Source: Treponema sp. | GTDB lineage: Bacteria; Spirochaetota; Spirochaetia; Treponematales; Breznakiellaceae | Assembly (NCBI GenBank): GCA_009782555.1 | Contig: WRIV01000013.1 | Location: 1-63,743 of the forward strand | Direction: 5' to 3' | Length of the DNA: 63,743 bases | Part shown: piece by piece, positions 25,394-32,946 of the stretch | How positions within the stretch are numbered: position 1 is the first letter of the stretch | How the letters are laid out: each line of letters begins with the position of its first letter | Notes under the pieces: generated by a model | The model's input: only the letters and a program-made list of their open reading frames with translations | Databases searched by the model: none | Told to the model about the DNA's origin: nothing | Program-made: the position numbers and the translations under genes

Positions 25394-25647
25394 ACAAAAA
25401 AGCGGGATTTGCGCTGCTCCTGTTCACCGCCACGGTCTTTAATATTGCAGTAACGGTAATTTGTTTTGGAATCCTGTGGCTGTTATACACGGCATTACTG
25501 GTTCCCCGCATTCCGGAGGAAACGATCTCTATTGGTCTTCCTTCCCTCTTTGCAGTATCGGTCATACTTTCCCTTTTTATTTACCGGCAGGCGCTCAAGG
25601 GGTATTTAAAAAAGCGGTCTCCGTCCGCAGCAGAAGACTTGTTATGA
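25390..25647 (+). CDS. Small two-helix membrane protein, function unknown
   Basis: The 85-residue protein has two hydrophobic segments (LLLFTATVFNIAVTVICFGIL at about 8-30, and LPSLFAVSVILSLFIYR at about 49-65) and a basic tail (KGYLKKRSPS). It overlaps lspA by 4 bases (ATGA) and meets the convergent HAD gene with a 6-base overlap. The tight coupling suggests a role with the secretion or lipoprotein pathway, but that is inference; no family function is known to me. The start is the ATG at 25390. Confidence 0.7.
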   Translation: MNKKAGFALLLFTATVFNIAVTVICFGILWLLYTALLVPRIPEETISIGLPSLFAVSVILSLFIYRQALKGYLKKRSPSAAEDLL

Positions 25648-26379
25648 ATGCTGCCGCAGCAATTCTTCCGGTGTAATGGCGCTTAAATCTTTGGCTATTT
25701 TGTCCGGCCCGGCGGCTTTTATTTTGTCCTCTGGAAAGGACGTAAGCAGGGCCAGGCAGCGCATCCCCGCCGCTTTAGCGGCTTCTATTCCGCCAATGGA
25801 ATCTTCTATCACCAGGCAGACGGAAGGTTTTTCTTCCAGCCGGGAAGCGGCTTCCAAAAATAAATCTGGATAGGGTTTTTGCCGTTCCACATCCAAGCCG
25901 TTTACCATGGCGTCAAAGGCCTTGTTTCTGGCGGCGGCTTCTATGGCGGCGGCCAAGCCTATTTGTTCGGAACGCATTTCGTTATTGATAATTCCGATAG
26001 CTTCCATATTGATCATCATCTTGACTTGATCCGTAGAAGTAGCCAAGGCTGTCTTTAATCCCAATTCTCTGGATCGGCGAACAAATTCAACTGCACCGGG
26101 CAGGGCCTTAAGGGATCCGGGTTTTTTTACCAGTTCCGAATAAATCCCGTAGGTGCGGGCTTTGTCCCGTTCAATGTTAAAATCATTGATGCCATATTTT
26201 TCCGCCACTCCGCCCAAAAAACGGTTTTCTCCCAGGCCCACAAAGGGGGAAAAATCCTCGTGGGTAATTTCAATGCCATGGGTTTCCTTAAACATGATCC
26301 GGCCCGCTTCGGCAATAAACCATTCTGAATCGGTCAACACTCCATCCATATCAAAAATGACAGCTTTGATTTTGCTCAT
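25642..26379 (-). CDS. HAD-superfamily phosphatase / beta-phosphoglucomutase-like
   Basis: The 245-residue protein starts KIKAVIFDMDGVLTDSEWF, the HAD motif I with nucleophile Asp10 and the DxD pair (DMD). LKTALATSTDQVK fits motif II (Ser/Thr). GLDVERQKPYPDLFLEAA holds the motif III Lys, and VIEDSIGGIEAAKAAGM is motif IV. The helical cap inserted after motif I places it with subclass I phosphatases such as YcjU or phosphoglucomutase. The substrate cannot be told from sequence; small sugar phosphates are usual. The ATG overlaps the stop of the HD-domain gene (ATGA), so the two are coupled. Confidence 0.9.
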   Translation of the reverse strand: MSKIKAVIFDMDGVLTDSEWFIAEAGRIMFKETHGIEITHEDFSPFVGLGENRFLGGVAEKYGINDFNIERDKARTYGIYSELVKKPGSLKALPGAVEFVRRSRELGLKTALATSTDQVKMMINMEAIGIINNEMRSEQIGLAAAIEAAARNKAFDAMVNGLDVERQKPYPDLFLEAASRLEEKPSVCLVIEDSIGGIEAAKAAGMRCLALLTSFPEDKIKAAGPDKIAKDLSAITPEELLRQHS

Positions 26380-27194
26380 AAATACCTCTTTGGTTCGCCG
26401 CCGTTCAGAATGGCATAAAGTTCAATATAACTTTTTGCCGTGCCCGATGCAATTTTGTTGAGCAGCACCTCTTCTACCTGGAAAAGGCCCACTTCACTGG
26501 ACATTCCTACTCGTATGCTGATTGGTTTTTCTTTTCCCGCCTCTATGGTGAGTTCATCAATGGCCTGGGCCGAATATTGATGGATATCACCCATGCGGGG
26601 AGCGCCCCCTGTAATGGCCAGGGGAATCCGGGCCCGGCCTTTCTTCATATCGCAGCCGTCGGCAACCTGGACGATGCCCGCTTCCAGGGAATGGATGGAC
26701 CGGGTTCCCATGTGGCCGGTAATTGCCTCCACGGCTATGGACCGGATCATCACCTGCTTTTGTATCGATGCGTTATATACTTCGGAGAGAATACGGGTCA
26801 GGATAGGATAAGCCATGTAAACACTGTGCAGTTCGTGATCCTGCCGGCCAATACCCATTCCCATATCATGGAGGAAGGCTCCGCAAAAAACAGCGGAAAG
26901 GCTGTCTTCAAAATCTCCGGCTTCTTCTTTTTCAAGACTGGCCTTTACATTCGCCTGACGGAGGAGATCCATCATGATCAATGAATTGAGCGCCACCGTT
27001 CGCATATGAACCGGGCCGTGATCGTTGTACTTGAGCCGGACTATGGATACTTCGTTGGCGTATTCCTGCATAAACTGGATTTCGTCGTCTTTTAAAAGCA
27101 TATCCGCCAACTGTTCTGTTTTCCCCAAAAGTTTAAAGGATTGTATCTTTTCGAGTATTTTGCCATCCAGGGCCAATTCTTTACCGGATCTCAT
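26376..27194 (-). CDS. HD-domain phosphohydrolase-like protein
   Basis: This 272-residue protein has a readable HD core: YNDHGPVHMR supplies the first His, FCGAFLHDMGMGIG the HD pair, HELHSVYMA a further His and VQVADGCDMKKGRAR the distal Asp. The layout resembles metal-dependent phosphohydrolases of the HD superfamily, which act on nucleotides or cyclic dinucleotides. The HD-GYP signature is absent. AGGAGG is 6 bases upstream of the ATG at 27194. It lies between the dehydrogenase gene and a HAD phosphatase, both close, so the three probably share one transcript from the promoter at 28504-28532. Confidence 0.85.
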   Translation of the reverse strand: MRSGKELALDGKILEKIQSFKLLGKTEQLADMLLKDDEIQFMQEYANEVSIVRLKYNDHGPVHMRTVALNSLIMMDLLRQANVKASLEKEEAGDFEDSLSAVFCGAFLHDMGMGIGRQDHELHSVYMAYPILTRILSEVYNASIQKQVMIRSIAVEAITGHMGTRSIHSLEAGIVQVADGCDMKKGRARIPLAITGGAPRMGDIHQYSAQAIDELTIEAGKEKPISIRVGMSSEVGLFQVEEVLLNKIASGTAKSYIELYAILNGGEPKRYL

Positions 27195-27205
27195 CCTTGT
27201 CCTCC

Positions 27206-28492
27206 TTAAATATCCGGAGCATTAGCTAAAAGATAGTCTTCCGCTTCCTTGCTCCAAAGGCCCCTGTGCCGGTTACAAATTTCTGCCAGGGCCGAATAAA
27301 GCGGACCCAGTTCTTTATCGCCGGTCTTTTCAGAAAAATCAGCAATTGCAGCAAGGGGAAGTTTTTTGTGGGTGTAGATCAGTTTTTTCCCCCCTGGGAT
27401 CTTGTCCAGTTCAATGGTGGTTTCCGCTGCAGCATTAAGGCCCCCCACATGGGTAATCATAAAGACCGGATTAAGAAGTCCCTGGGCCATCATGTTTAAA
27501 GATTCTTTCATGTCTTCCGTATTGCCCCCGCTGGTTCCAACAATGTGATGGTTCTCGTAGTGGATATTGTAAAAGTTGAGCGGGGCGGAAAAGGAAGTAT
27601 CCGTGGGGCCGGCAAAAAAATTAAGGCAGCCGTCATGGCCCAGAAGGGCATCTCCCATTTCCAGCACCTGTTTGACTGGGGCAAAGACAAACACATCGTC
27701 AAACAGTCTGCCGCCGTTAAGGTTTTTTAAATGAGCAATGGGATCGGAACAGTTTTTGGTATTCACATAAACAAGTTCTACGCCGTTCTTCTTTGCTTCT
27801 TCTACAGTAAGAAGTTCTTCCGCCCGCCTTAATCTGGCGTGGTCTATGTCGGTAACGATCACCCTGGCGGATTTGCGGGGAGCGTGGATAGCATAGTCGA
27901 TGGCGCTCAGTCCCATGGGCCCCACCGAAGCAAGAAGGACCATGGATCCGCCTTCGATAATTCCCATGTCATGAACATAGGAGCCTCCCGTGCTGTGATA
28001 CTGGGCATGAAAGGCCCCCGCCACACAGGATACGGGCTCGGAGAGGGATCCCATAAAAAAATTATCCCCATAGTAGGGAAGGAGGCAGTTCATTTCCATC
28101 ACTTCCATGGGAATAATGATATGGGTGGCATCGCCGCCGATATACTCATAAGAATAACCCGGCGCCCAAAGGGTTGTTTTTCCGTTCTCATCCGGATAGT
28201 TCAAGGCGGGCTGGATCGCAAAACGATCACCTTCGTTAAATTGGCCGGCCCATTTGGCACCGACCTTTTCCAGGACTCCGCAAAATTCATGGCCTATGAT
28301 ACAGGGCTGCCGGGACAGATCATAACGAATTCGTTTGTGGGATCCTCCCTGAAGGGCCAGTTTGTGACTGGACATGCAGATCGAATCCGATATAATCCGG
28401 GCAAGTATTTCGTCGTCCCTTATTTCGGGCAGTTCAAATTCTTCCAGGCGGAGATCATTTACCCCGTAAATACGAACAGCCTTTGTTTTCAT
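27206..28492 (-). CDS. Zinc-dependent medium-chain dehydrogenase (L-sorbose-1-phosphate reductase-like)
   Basis: This 428-residue protein is a medium-chain alcohol/polyol dehydrogenase. SICMSSHKLAL has the first zinc Cys, CIIGHEFCGVLE is the GHE motif and SLSEPVSCVAGAFH contains the catalytic-region Glu. MVLLASVGPMGLSAIDYA is the Rossmann turn and VTDIDHARLRRAEELL ends in the Asp expected of NAD-type binding. The insertions and the length (usual 340-360) match sorbose-1-phosphate reductase-like proteins rather than simple alcohol dehydrogenases. The substrate is probably a polyol phosphate (inference). A strong promoter precedes it, and the HD-domain gene follows after 11 bases. Confidence 0.85.
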   Translation of the reverse strand: MKTKAVRIYGVNDLRLEEFELPEIRDDEILARIISDSICMSSHKLALQGGSHKRIRYDLSRQPCIIGHEFCGVLEKVGAKWAGQFNEGDRFAIQPALNYPDENGKTTLWAPGYSYEYIGGDATHIIIPMEVMEMNCLLPYYGDNFFMGSLSEPVSCVAGAFHAQYHSTGGSYVHDMGIIEGGSMVLLASVGPMGLSAIDYAIHAPRKSARVIVTDIDHARLRRAEELLTVEEAKKNGVELVYVNTKNCSDPIAHLKNLNGGRLFDDVFVFAPVKQVLEMGDALLGHDGCLNFFAGPTDTSFSAPLNFYNIHYENHHIVGTSGGNTEDMKESLNMMAQGLLNPVFMITHVGGLNAAAETTIELDKIPGGKKLIYTHKKLPLAAIADFSEKTGDKELGPLYSALAEICNRHRGLWSKEAEDYLLANAPDI

Positions 28493-28503
28493 GGTTATTC
28501 TTA

Positions 28504-28532
28504 ATTATAGTATTTTTTATGTCTTTTCTCAA
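28504..28532 (-). promoter_or_regulatory. Promoter of the dehydrogenase / HD / HAD unit
   Basis: On the minus strand TTGAGA (28532-28527) is followed after 17 bases by TATAAT (28509-28504). The -10 box is consensus, and the ATG at 28492 is only 11 bases downstream, so the leader would be very short. Confidence 0.65.
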
Positions 28533-28535
28533 GAA

Positions 28536-29300
28536 CTAGTTCAGATTAAACAGTTTGTACAAAACCAGCAGGATCTTGTAGTAGAAGTACGGAAAAATTC
28601 TTAAAATGCGCCAAGGCCCATGGATGCAAAACCCAAGCCATTCAAAACCCCGTTCAAAGACCTTGCGGGAAGGGCGGCGCCGGCGTTCTGCAAAAACATC
28701 AAAAAGATCGCTGCACCATAAACGCAGGCCATTGTTCAAGAGACTGTCGTTGCGGGCTATCCAGCGTTCGCCGCCCTTAACACCCTTTCCAACCAGAAGA
28801 AGGTGAGGAGAAGCTTTTCTGATCGCCTGGAGTATGATGGGTTCTTCCTGGTGTTTGAAATTTCCAACAAAACGGCCCACAATTCGCAGTCGTGGAAAGG
28901 TTTGGCGCAGGTTTTTTTCGGCCCGCTTAAGGCTCCTCATCCTTCCTCCCAAAAGGTAAATGGACAATCCCCGTTTTTCCAGAATGGAAAGAAGGCTGAT
29001 CACAAAGTCAAAGGGCATATAACGAAATATTTTTTTCTTTTTTAGGAACCAGTGGCCCGTGATCAGGCTTTTGGAAATCGGGATAATCATGGCAGCCCGT
29101 TGTACAAATGGGCGGTATTCATAGTGATTCCTGGCCTGGAGAAGATCCCAAAGGGAAAGGAGGATGATGTCCTGGCCCGTGTTTATTTCTGAGGCTGTTT
29201 TTAACAGCCGGTTAGCGGCATCTTCGAGCTGTTCGGGGGGGACAATATCCAGGGGAACCCGTAAAAGGCTGGTTCGTTCTATTGTTGTTTTAGCGTCCAC
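28536..29300 (-). CDS. WecG/TagA/CpsF-family glycosyltransferase
   Basis: The 254-residue protein is a WecG/TagA type enzyme that adds an N-acetylmannosamine-type sugar to a lipid-linked acceptor. Family phrases are SLLSILEKRGLSIYLLGG, LRIVGRFVGNF, PHLLLVGKGVKGGERWIARN and CSDLFDVFAERRRRPSR. The Asp in the SKSLITGHW region, used as base in other members (usually as TPDG), is not clearly visible here; that is an oddity. A hydrophobic C-terminus (RILRIFPYFYYKILLVLY) suggests membrane association. The start is a GTG at 29300, overlapping rsmE by 22 bases, with GGAG 8 bases upstream. Confidence 0.82.
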   Translation of the reverse strand: MDAKTTIERTSLLRVPLDIVPPEQLEDAANRLLKTASEINTGQDIILLSLWDLLQARNHYEYRPFVQRAAMIIPISKSLITGHWFLKKKKIFRYMPFDFVISLLSILEKRGLSIYLLGGRMRSLKRAEKNLRQTFPRLRIVGRFVGNFKHQEEPIILQAIRKASPHLLLVGKGVKGGERWIARNDSLLNNGLRLWCSDLFDVFAERRRRPSRKVFERGFEWLGFCIHGPWRILRIFPYFYYKILLVLYKLFNLN

Positions 29301-30088
29301 CAGGCCTTCTCCATCAAGACAATATTTACCGCCGCCGTTCCATAGAGGGCCGCCGTTTCGGTCCGCAAAACCGCCGGCCCCAGGCTTAGGGGGTTAAAGC
29401 CTGCATCCACAAAACGTTTTTGTTCGGCACCGGAAAATCCCCCTTCGGGGCCCACGGCCAGAATAATCAGCCGCGGTTTTTTATAAAGATACCGGTGAAA
29501 ACTTCCTTGTGCAAGGGGATTCGGACTCCCCTGGGGGAACATGGGGGTAAACAAAAGGCCCAGGATTTCTCCGGTGCTTATCAGCTTTTCCCAATAGGCA
29601 AATAACTCATCGGTGCTGAGTACTTCATGCATCCTGGTATTTACGGCGGAACCGCTTTGCTGCCGGGCTTCTTTTATAATGCGCCGCCACCGTTCTGCCC
29701 GGCCCACGTAATGACCTCTGGGTACGGAATGCTCCGACACAAAGGGAACCACTTCGCTTATTCCTCCTTCCGCCGCCTGCCTGACAATCAGATCCATCCT
29801 GGCACCCTTGGGCAAGGCCTGAAACAAAATAATGGGGGGATATTCTGTTCGAAGCACAGCAGAAATCTCTTCTTCCGCCTCCGGCATTATCAAACCTATC
29901 AAGGTATGATTGTCTGTGCTTTGTACGGTAACGGTAACCCGCCGTGGAGAGGAAAGGGAGGGGAGCAGGGCGGAAAAGACATGGCCGGCTTTTAGCCGAC
30001 GGACATGGACCAAATAGTGGTAATCTTCATCTTTCAGCCGGACCAGGCCGTCCTTGTCCGGCTTTTCTTTTAGGAGAAACTGCCGCAC
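29279..30088 (-). CDS. rsmE: 16S rRNA (uracil-1498-N3)-methyltransferase
   Basis: The 269-residue SPOUT methyltransferase modifies U1498 of 16S rRNA. Motifs are YHYLVHVRRLKAGH near the N-terminal PUA-like domain, LFQALPKGARMDLIVRQAAEGG, VPFVSEHSV, RIIKEARQQSGSA, LAVGPEGGFSGAE (the SAM-binding knot) and SLGPAVLRTETAAL. The GPEGGFS and LRTETA phrases are diagnostic. It starts with GTG at 30088, two bases after the stop of the protease gene, and its 3' end overlaps the glycosyltransferase gene, so it is in one operon with both. Composition matches its neighbours. Confidence 0.95.
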   Translation of the reverse strand: MRQFLLKEKPDKDGLVRLKDEDYHYLVHVRRLKAGHVFSALLPSLSSPRRVTVTVQSTDNHTLIGLIMPEAEEEISAVLRTEYPPIILFQALPKGARMDLIVRQAAEGGISEVVPFVSEHSVPRGHYVGRAERWRRIIKEARQQSGSAVNTRMHEVLSTDELFAYWEKLISTGEILGLLFTPMFPQGSPNPLAQGSFHRYLYKKPRLIILAVGPEGGFSGAEQKRFVDAGFNPLSLGPAVLRTETAALYGTAAVNIVLMEKAWWTLKQQ

Positions 30089-30090
30089 CC

Positions 30091-31566
30091 TTATGAGGCC
30101 ATGGGCAGGGCATTGTCCGCTTCTTCCTGCAGGGCCTTAAGGGTTTTTGAAGTTTTCATCAGTTGAGTGTAGTTTCCGCTGTGGAGGATCCGCACCGCTT
30201 CTTGAAGCTGTACGTCGTATTCCAGATCGTAGATCGGAGCAATGCTGGTGCGGTTTTGTTCATTCCGGATCAGCCGTTTGAGCAGGGTCCTGTCTAAGCC
30301 GTATTTGGCGAAGAGTTCTTCCACCAGGGCATCCACCTGGGCGTTTTCCGCCCTGGGATTTTTCTCGACAAAGGCAGGGATCGTATTGACGGAGATCAGC
30401 TCCTTTAGGTGTTCCGCATCGGCGGCGGAAAACTCCGGAAAGAACACTTCTTTATCCGGGGGTATTCCTATCTTGTCGATGTTTGCGTCGCTGGGGGTAT
30501 AGTATCGCGCAGTAGTGAGCCGGAACCCGGAATTAGAGCCCACGGGGTATACCCGCTGAACCGATCCCTTGCCAAAGGTTTTTTCTCCCACCAGGTATGC
30601 CCGGCCCCGGTCTTTTAGGGCTCCCGCCACAATTTCTGAAGCGGATGCGGAACCGCGGTTGATCAAAACAACCACCGGCATATCCTGGGGTACGATCGAG
30701 AGATGCCTGGCATTGTATTCATAGGATTCTGAAGAAATCCGGGACTTGGTGGACACTATCAGGCCGCCGTCCAGAAACAGTTCGCAGGTTTCGACCGCTG
30801 ATTCCAGAAGCCCGCCGGGATTGTTTCGCAAATCCAGTACCAGGGAGGTGTAATTTTTTTCCTTAAAATCTTCCAACGCCTCCCTGATCCGTGCCGCCGT
30901 CATGGGAGTAAAAGTGATGATTCGAACATAACCGATATTCCCAATCATCTCGTATTTGATCACCGGCACTTCGATTACCGCTCTGGTAAGGGTTATGGGA
31001 AATTCCAATCCTGCCCCCCGGCGGATCAGCAGGTTTACATCGGTTCCCGGCATTCCCCGAAGGCGGGTAAGGACCGTATCCAGAGAAAGGGTATCTGTAG
31101 CTTCTCCATCAATTTCGACGATCAAATCCCCGGGACTGATCCCCGCCCGCCAGCCGGGAGTATCTTCGATGGGGGAAGACACTTCCACAAAGGGAGGAGT
31201 TCCGTCCGGCTTGGTTTCCAGGGGCTTGCTGATATAAAGGCCTACTCCGCCGAAACGGCCTGAAGTAGTATCATGTAAATCTTCAAATTCTCTGGCAGGA
31301 AGGAATGCCGAATGGGGATCTCCCAGGGAATCAAGAATTCCCTTCATGGCTCCTTCAAAAAGCGTCTGGGAATCTACCTCGTCTACATAATTACGCTGGA
31401 TGAAATCAAACACATTCTGGATAAGCCCCGGATAGGTCCGGTTAATTCCGGAACTATTCTGGGCCTGGGCCCTGGGAACGGAAACAGTAATAAAAAGCGC
31501 TCCAAGGACAAGTCCGGACAGGATCCAGATAAGCGAAGCTCGGTTTTTTTCTGGGAGTATTTTCAT
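30091..31566 (-). CDS. Carboxy-terminal processing protease (S41 family, PDZ)
   Basis: This S41 protease has a signal or anchor segment (ASLIWILSGLVLGALFITVSV) and ends at residue 507 when counted from the ATG at 31614. A PDZ domain lies at about 120-200 (GGVGLYIS, AGISPGDLIVEIDG). The catalytic domain has the Ser/Lys dyad: Ser324 in RGSASASEI and Lys349 in GEKTFGKGSVQ, spaced by 25 as in CtpA. These enzymes trim C-termini of exported proteins. I place the start at ATG 31566, since the hydrophobic segment then sits near the N-terminus; the ATG at 31614 has equally poor ribosome-site support. It follows the RsbW-like gene closely. Confidence 0.9.
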   Translation of the reverse strand: MKILPEKNRASLIWILSGLVLGALFITVSVPRAQAQNSSGINRTYPGLIQNVFDFIQRNYVDEVDSQTLFEGAMKGILDSLGDPHSAFLPAREFEDLHDTTSGRFGGVGLYISKPLETKPDGTPPFVEVSSPIEDTPGWRAGISPGDLIVEIDGEATDTLSLDTVLTRLRGMPGTDVNLLIRRGAGLEFPITLTRAVIEVPVIKYEMIGNIGYVRIITFTPMTAARIREALEDFKEKNYTSLVLDLRNNPGGLLESAVETCELFLDGGLIVSTKSRISSESYEYNARHLSIVPQDMPVVVLINRGSASASEIVAGALKDRGRAYLVGEKTFGKGSVQRVYPVGSNSGFRLTTARYYTPSDANIDKIGIPPDKEVFFPEFSAADAEHLKELISVNTIPAFVEKNPRAENAQVDALVEELFAKYGLDRTLLKRLIRNEQNRTSIAPIYDLEYDVQLQEAVRILHSGNYTQLMKTSKTLKALQEEADNALPMAS

Positions 31567-31616
31567 GTTTCTATTGTAAGACTTCTTCTGTACTTGTGCA
31601 ATTACCGGATCCAAGG

Positions 31617-32924
31617 CTATGCTTGTGCGTCGTCAAGCCGGGCGGCAGTCTGTTCATTGCTTCGTACCAGCCGTTTGGCCAGCAGTTTGGAAAGGAATAT
31701 GCCGTAGTGGGGGTATTCCCGGATCACGTTTATAAAGGTTTTTTGTGTCAAAAGGATCAGTTTTCCTGGACTGGTTGCCCTGATCGTGGCGGACCGGCGC
31801 TGGTTAAGGAGAAATGACATTTCCCCCATAAAAATATCCTGGGGAGAAAGGCTGCCAACGGGTTTATCATTGTAGAGTACCTCGTAGGTACCGGAAGAAA
31901 TGTAATAAAGGTAATCGCTGGGCTCGCCTTCTTTAATAACAACATCTCCTTTTTTTACTTTAACGATCTGTTCCCGGGAAAATCCCGCCGGTACCTCGTG
32001 TTCCACCGATATTTCATGTTTGATAACCAGCATAACCTGGTTTCCCTTGGCATTGTATTGCAGTTCATTGGAAAAACTAGAGGCCATCCTGATCCCCCGG
32101 CCATGGAGACTGTAATCATCCTGGTCGATAATTTTTTTCATGTGGGCTCGGACATCAAAGCCCTTTCCTTCATCATGAACAATGAAGACCGATTTGTCCG
32201 GCTTGATCTCCCAAAGGAGGGTAACTTTTTTTGCCCGGACTGCAGGGTCCTTGCATTTTTCCGCAATCAGTTCCACGGGGGAAATTCCCTGCTCCAATGA
32301 TGCGGTTTTTTCTTCGTAGGTAATGCCGCAGTTGCCGTGTTCAATGGCGTTGACAATCAGCTCCGCCAGGGCCAGTTGGAGCTGCATCTTACCGTCCGGA
32401 TTGATAAGTCCCCGCTGGGCCAGGATTGTGGCCCCAATGCTGGAAAAAAGGGGCACCGCAAAAAAATCGTTTTCTATGGTAAAACTGCCGGACGCTCCCT
32501 CCAGGAGATTTTTGGTAAATTCCCTCTGGAAGATAATCTGGTAATTCTGCTGAATAATTTCGATGTTTTTTACTAGATGAGTCTTAAGACGGTAATTGTC
32601 CAGCAGGGTAAGGACATTGATAGCTTTGTATTTTTTTAGCAGTTCTTCTTCCTTAGTGTTTTTACTGGAAAAGAGACCGATGATTCCGAAGTTGAGGATC
32701 CATGTATCGTCCCGAATATGATCGATGATCCAGTCTATGTTGATTATAGGATCCGAAAAGTTAATTACCACCAGTTCCGGCAGGGCATAATCAAAGAATT
32801 CCAGAATTTCAACTTCCTGAACCATAAAGCGCAGTTCGTAGGAATGGCCGGGAATCTGCTGAAAGGCAAATTCTATTTGCTTTTTGATTTCAGGATCCGA
32901 ATTGATAATACCCAATGTACTCAT
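31617..32924 (-). CDS. RsbW-like ATPase fused to a cyclic-nucleotide-binding domain
   Basis: The 435-residue protein has three parts. Residues 1-120 form a receiver-like alpha/beta fold (LGIINSDPEIKKQIEF, LPELVVINFSDP) without a clear phosphoacceptor set. Residues 150-310 form an anti-sigma type GHKL ATPase: LALAELIVNAIEHGNCG is the N-box, VHDEGKGFDVRAH the G1 and LHGRGIRMASSFSNEL the G2. Residues 325-430 form a cNMP-binding beta-roll: KVKKGDVVIKEGEPSDYLYYISSG and FMGEMSFLLNQRRSATIRA. It may link a cyclic nucleotide to a kinase switch acting on an anti-sigma antagonist, but no partner is encoded nearby. The start at 32924 is the first ATG of the frame. Confidence 0.85.
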   Translation of the reverse strand: MSTLGIINSDPEIKKQIEFAFQQIPGHSYELRFMVQEVEILEFFDYALPELVVINFSDPIINIDWIIDHIRDDTWILNFGIIGLFSSKNTKEEELLKKYKAINVLTLLDNYRLKTHLVKNIEIIQQNYQIIFQREFTKNLLEGASGSFTIENDFFAVPLFSSIGATILAQRGLINPDGKMQLQLALAELIVNAIEHGNCGITYEEKTASLEQGISPVELIAEKCKDPAVRAKKVTLLWEIKPDKSVFIVHDEGKGFDVRAHMKKIIDQDDYSLHGRGIRMASSFSNELQYNAKGNQVMLVIKHEISVEHEVPAGFSREQIVKVKKGDVVIKEGEPSDYLYYISSGTYEVLYNDKPVGSLSPQDIFMGEMSFLLNQRRSATIRATSPGKLILLTQKTFINVIREYPHYGIFLSKLLAKRLVRSNEQTAARLDDAQA

Positions 32925-32946
32925 GTTGACTCCAAAATGGTTTTCC

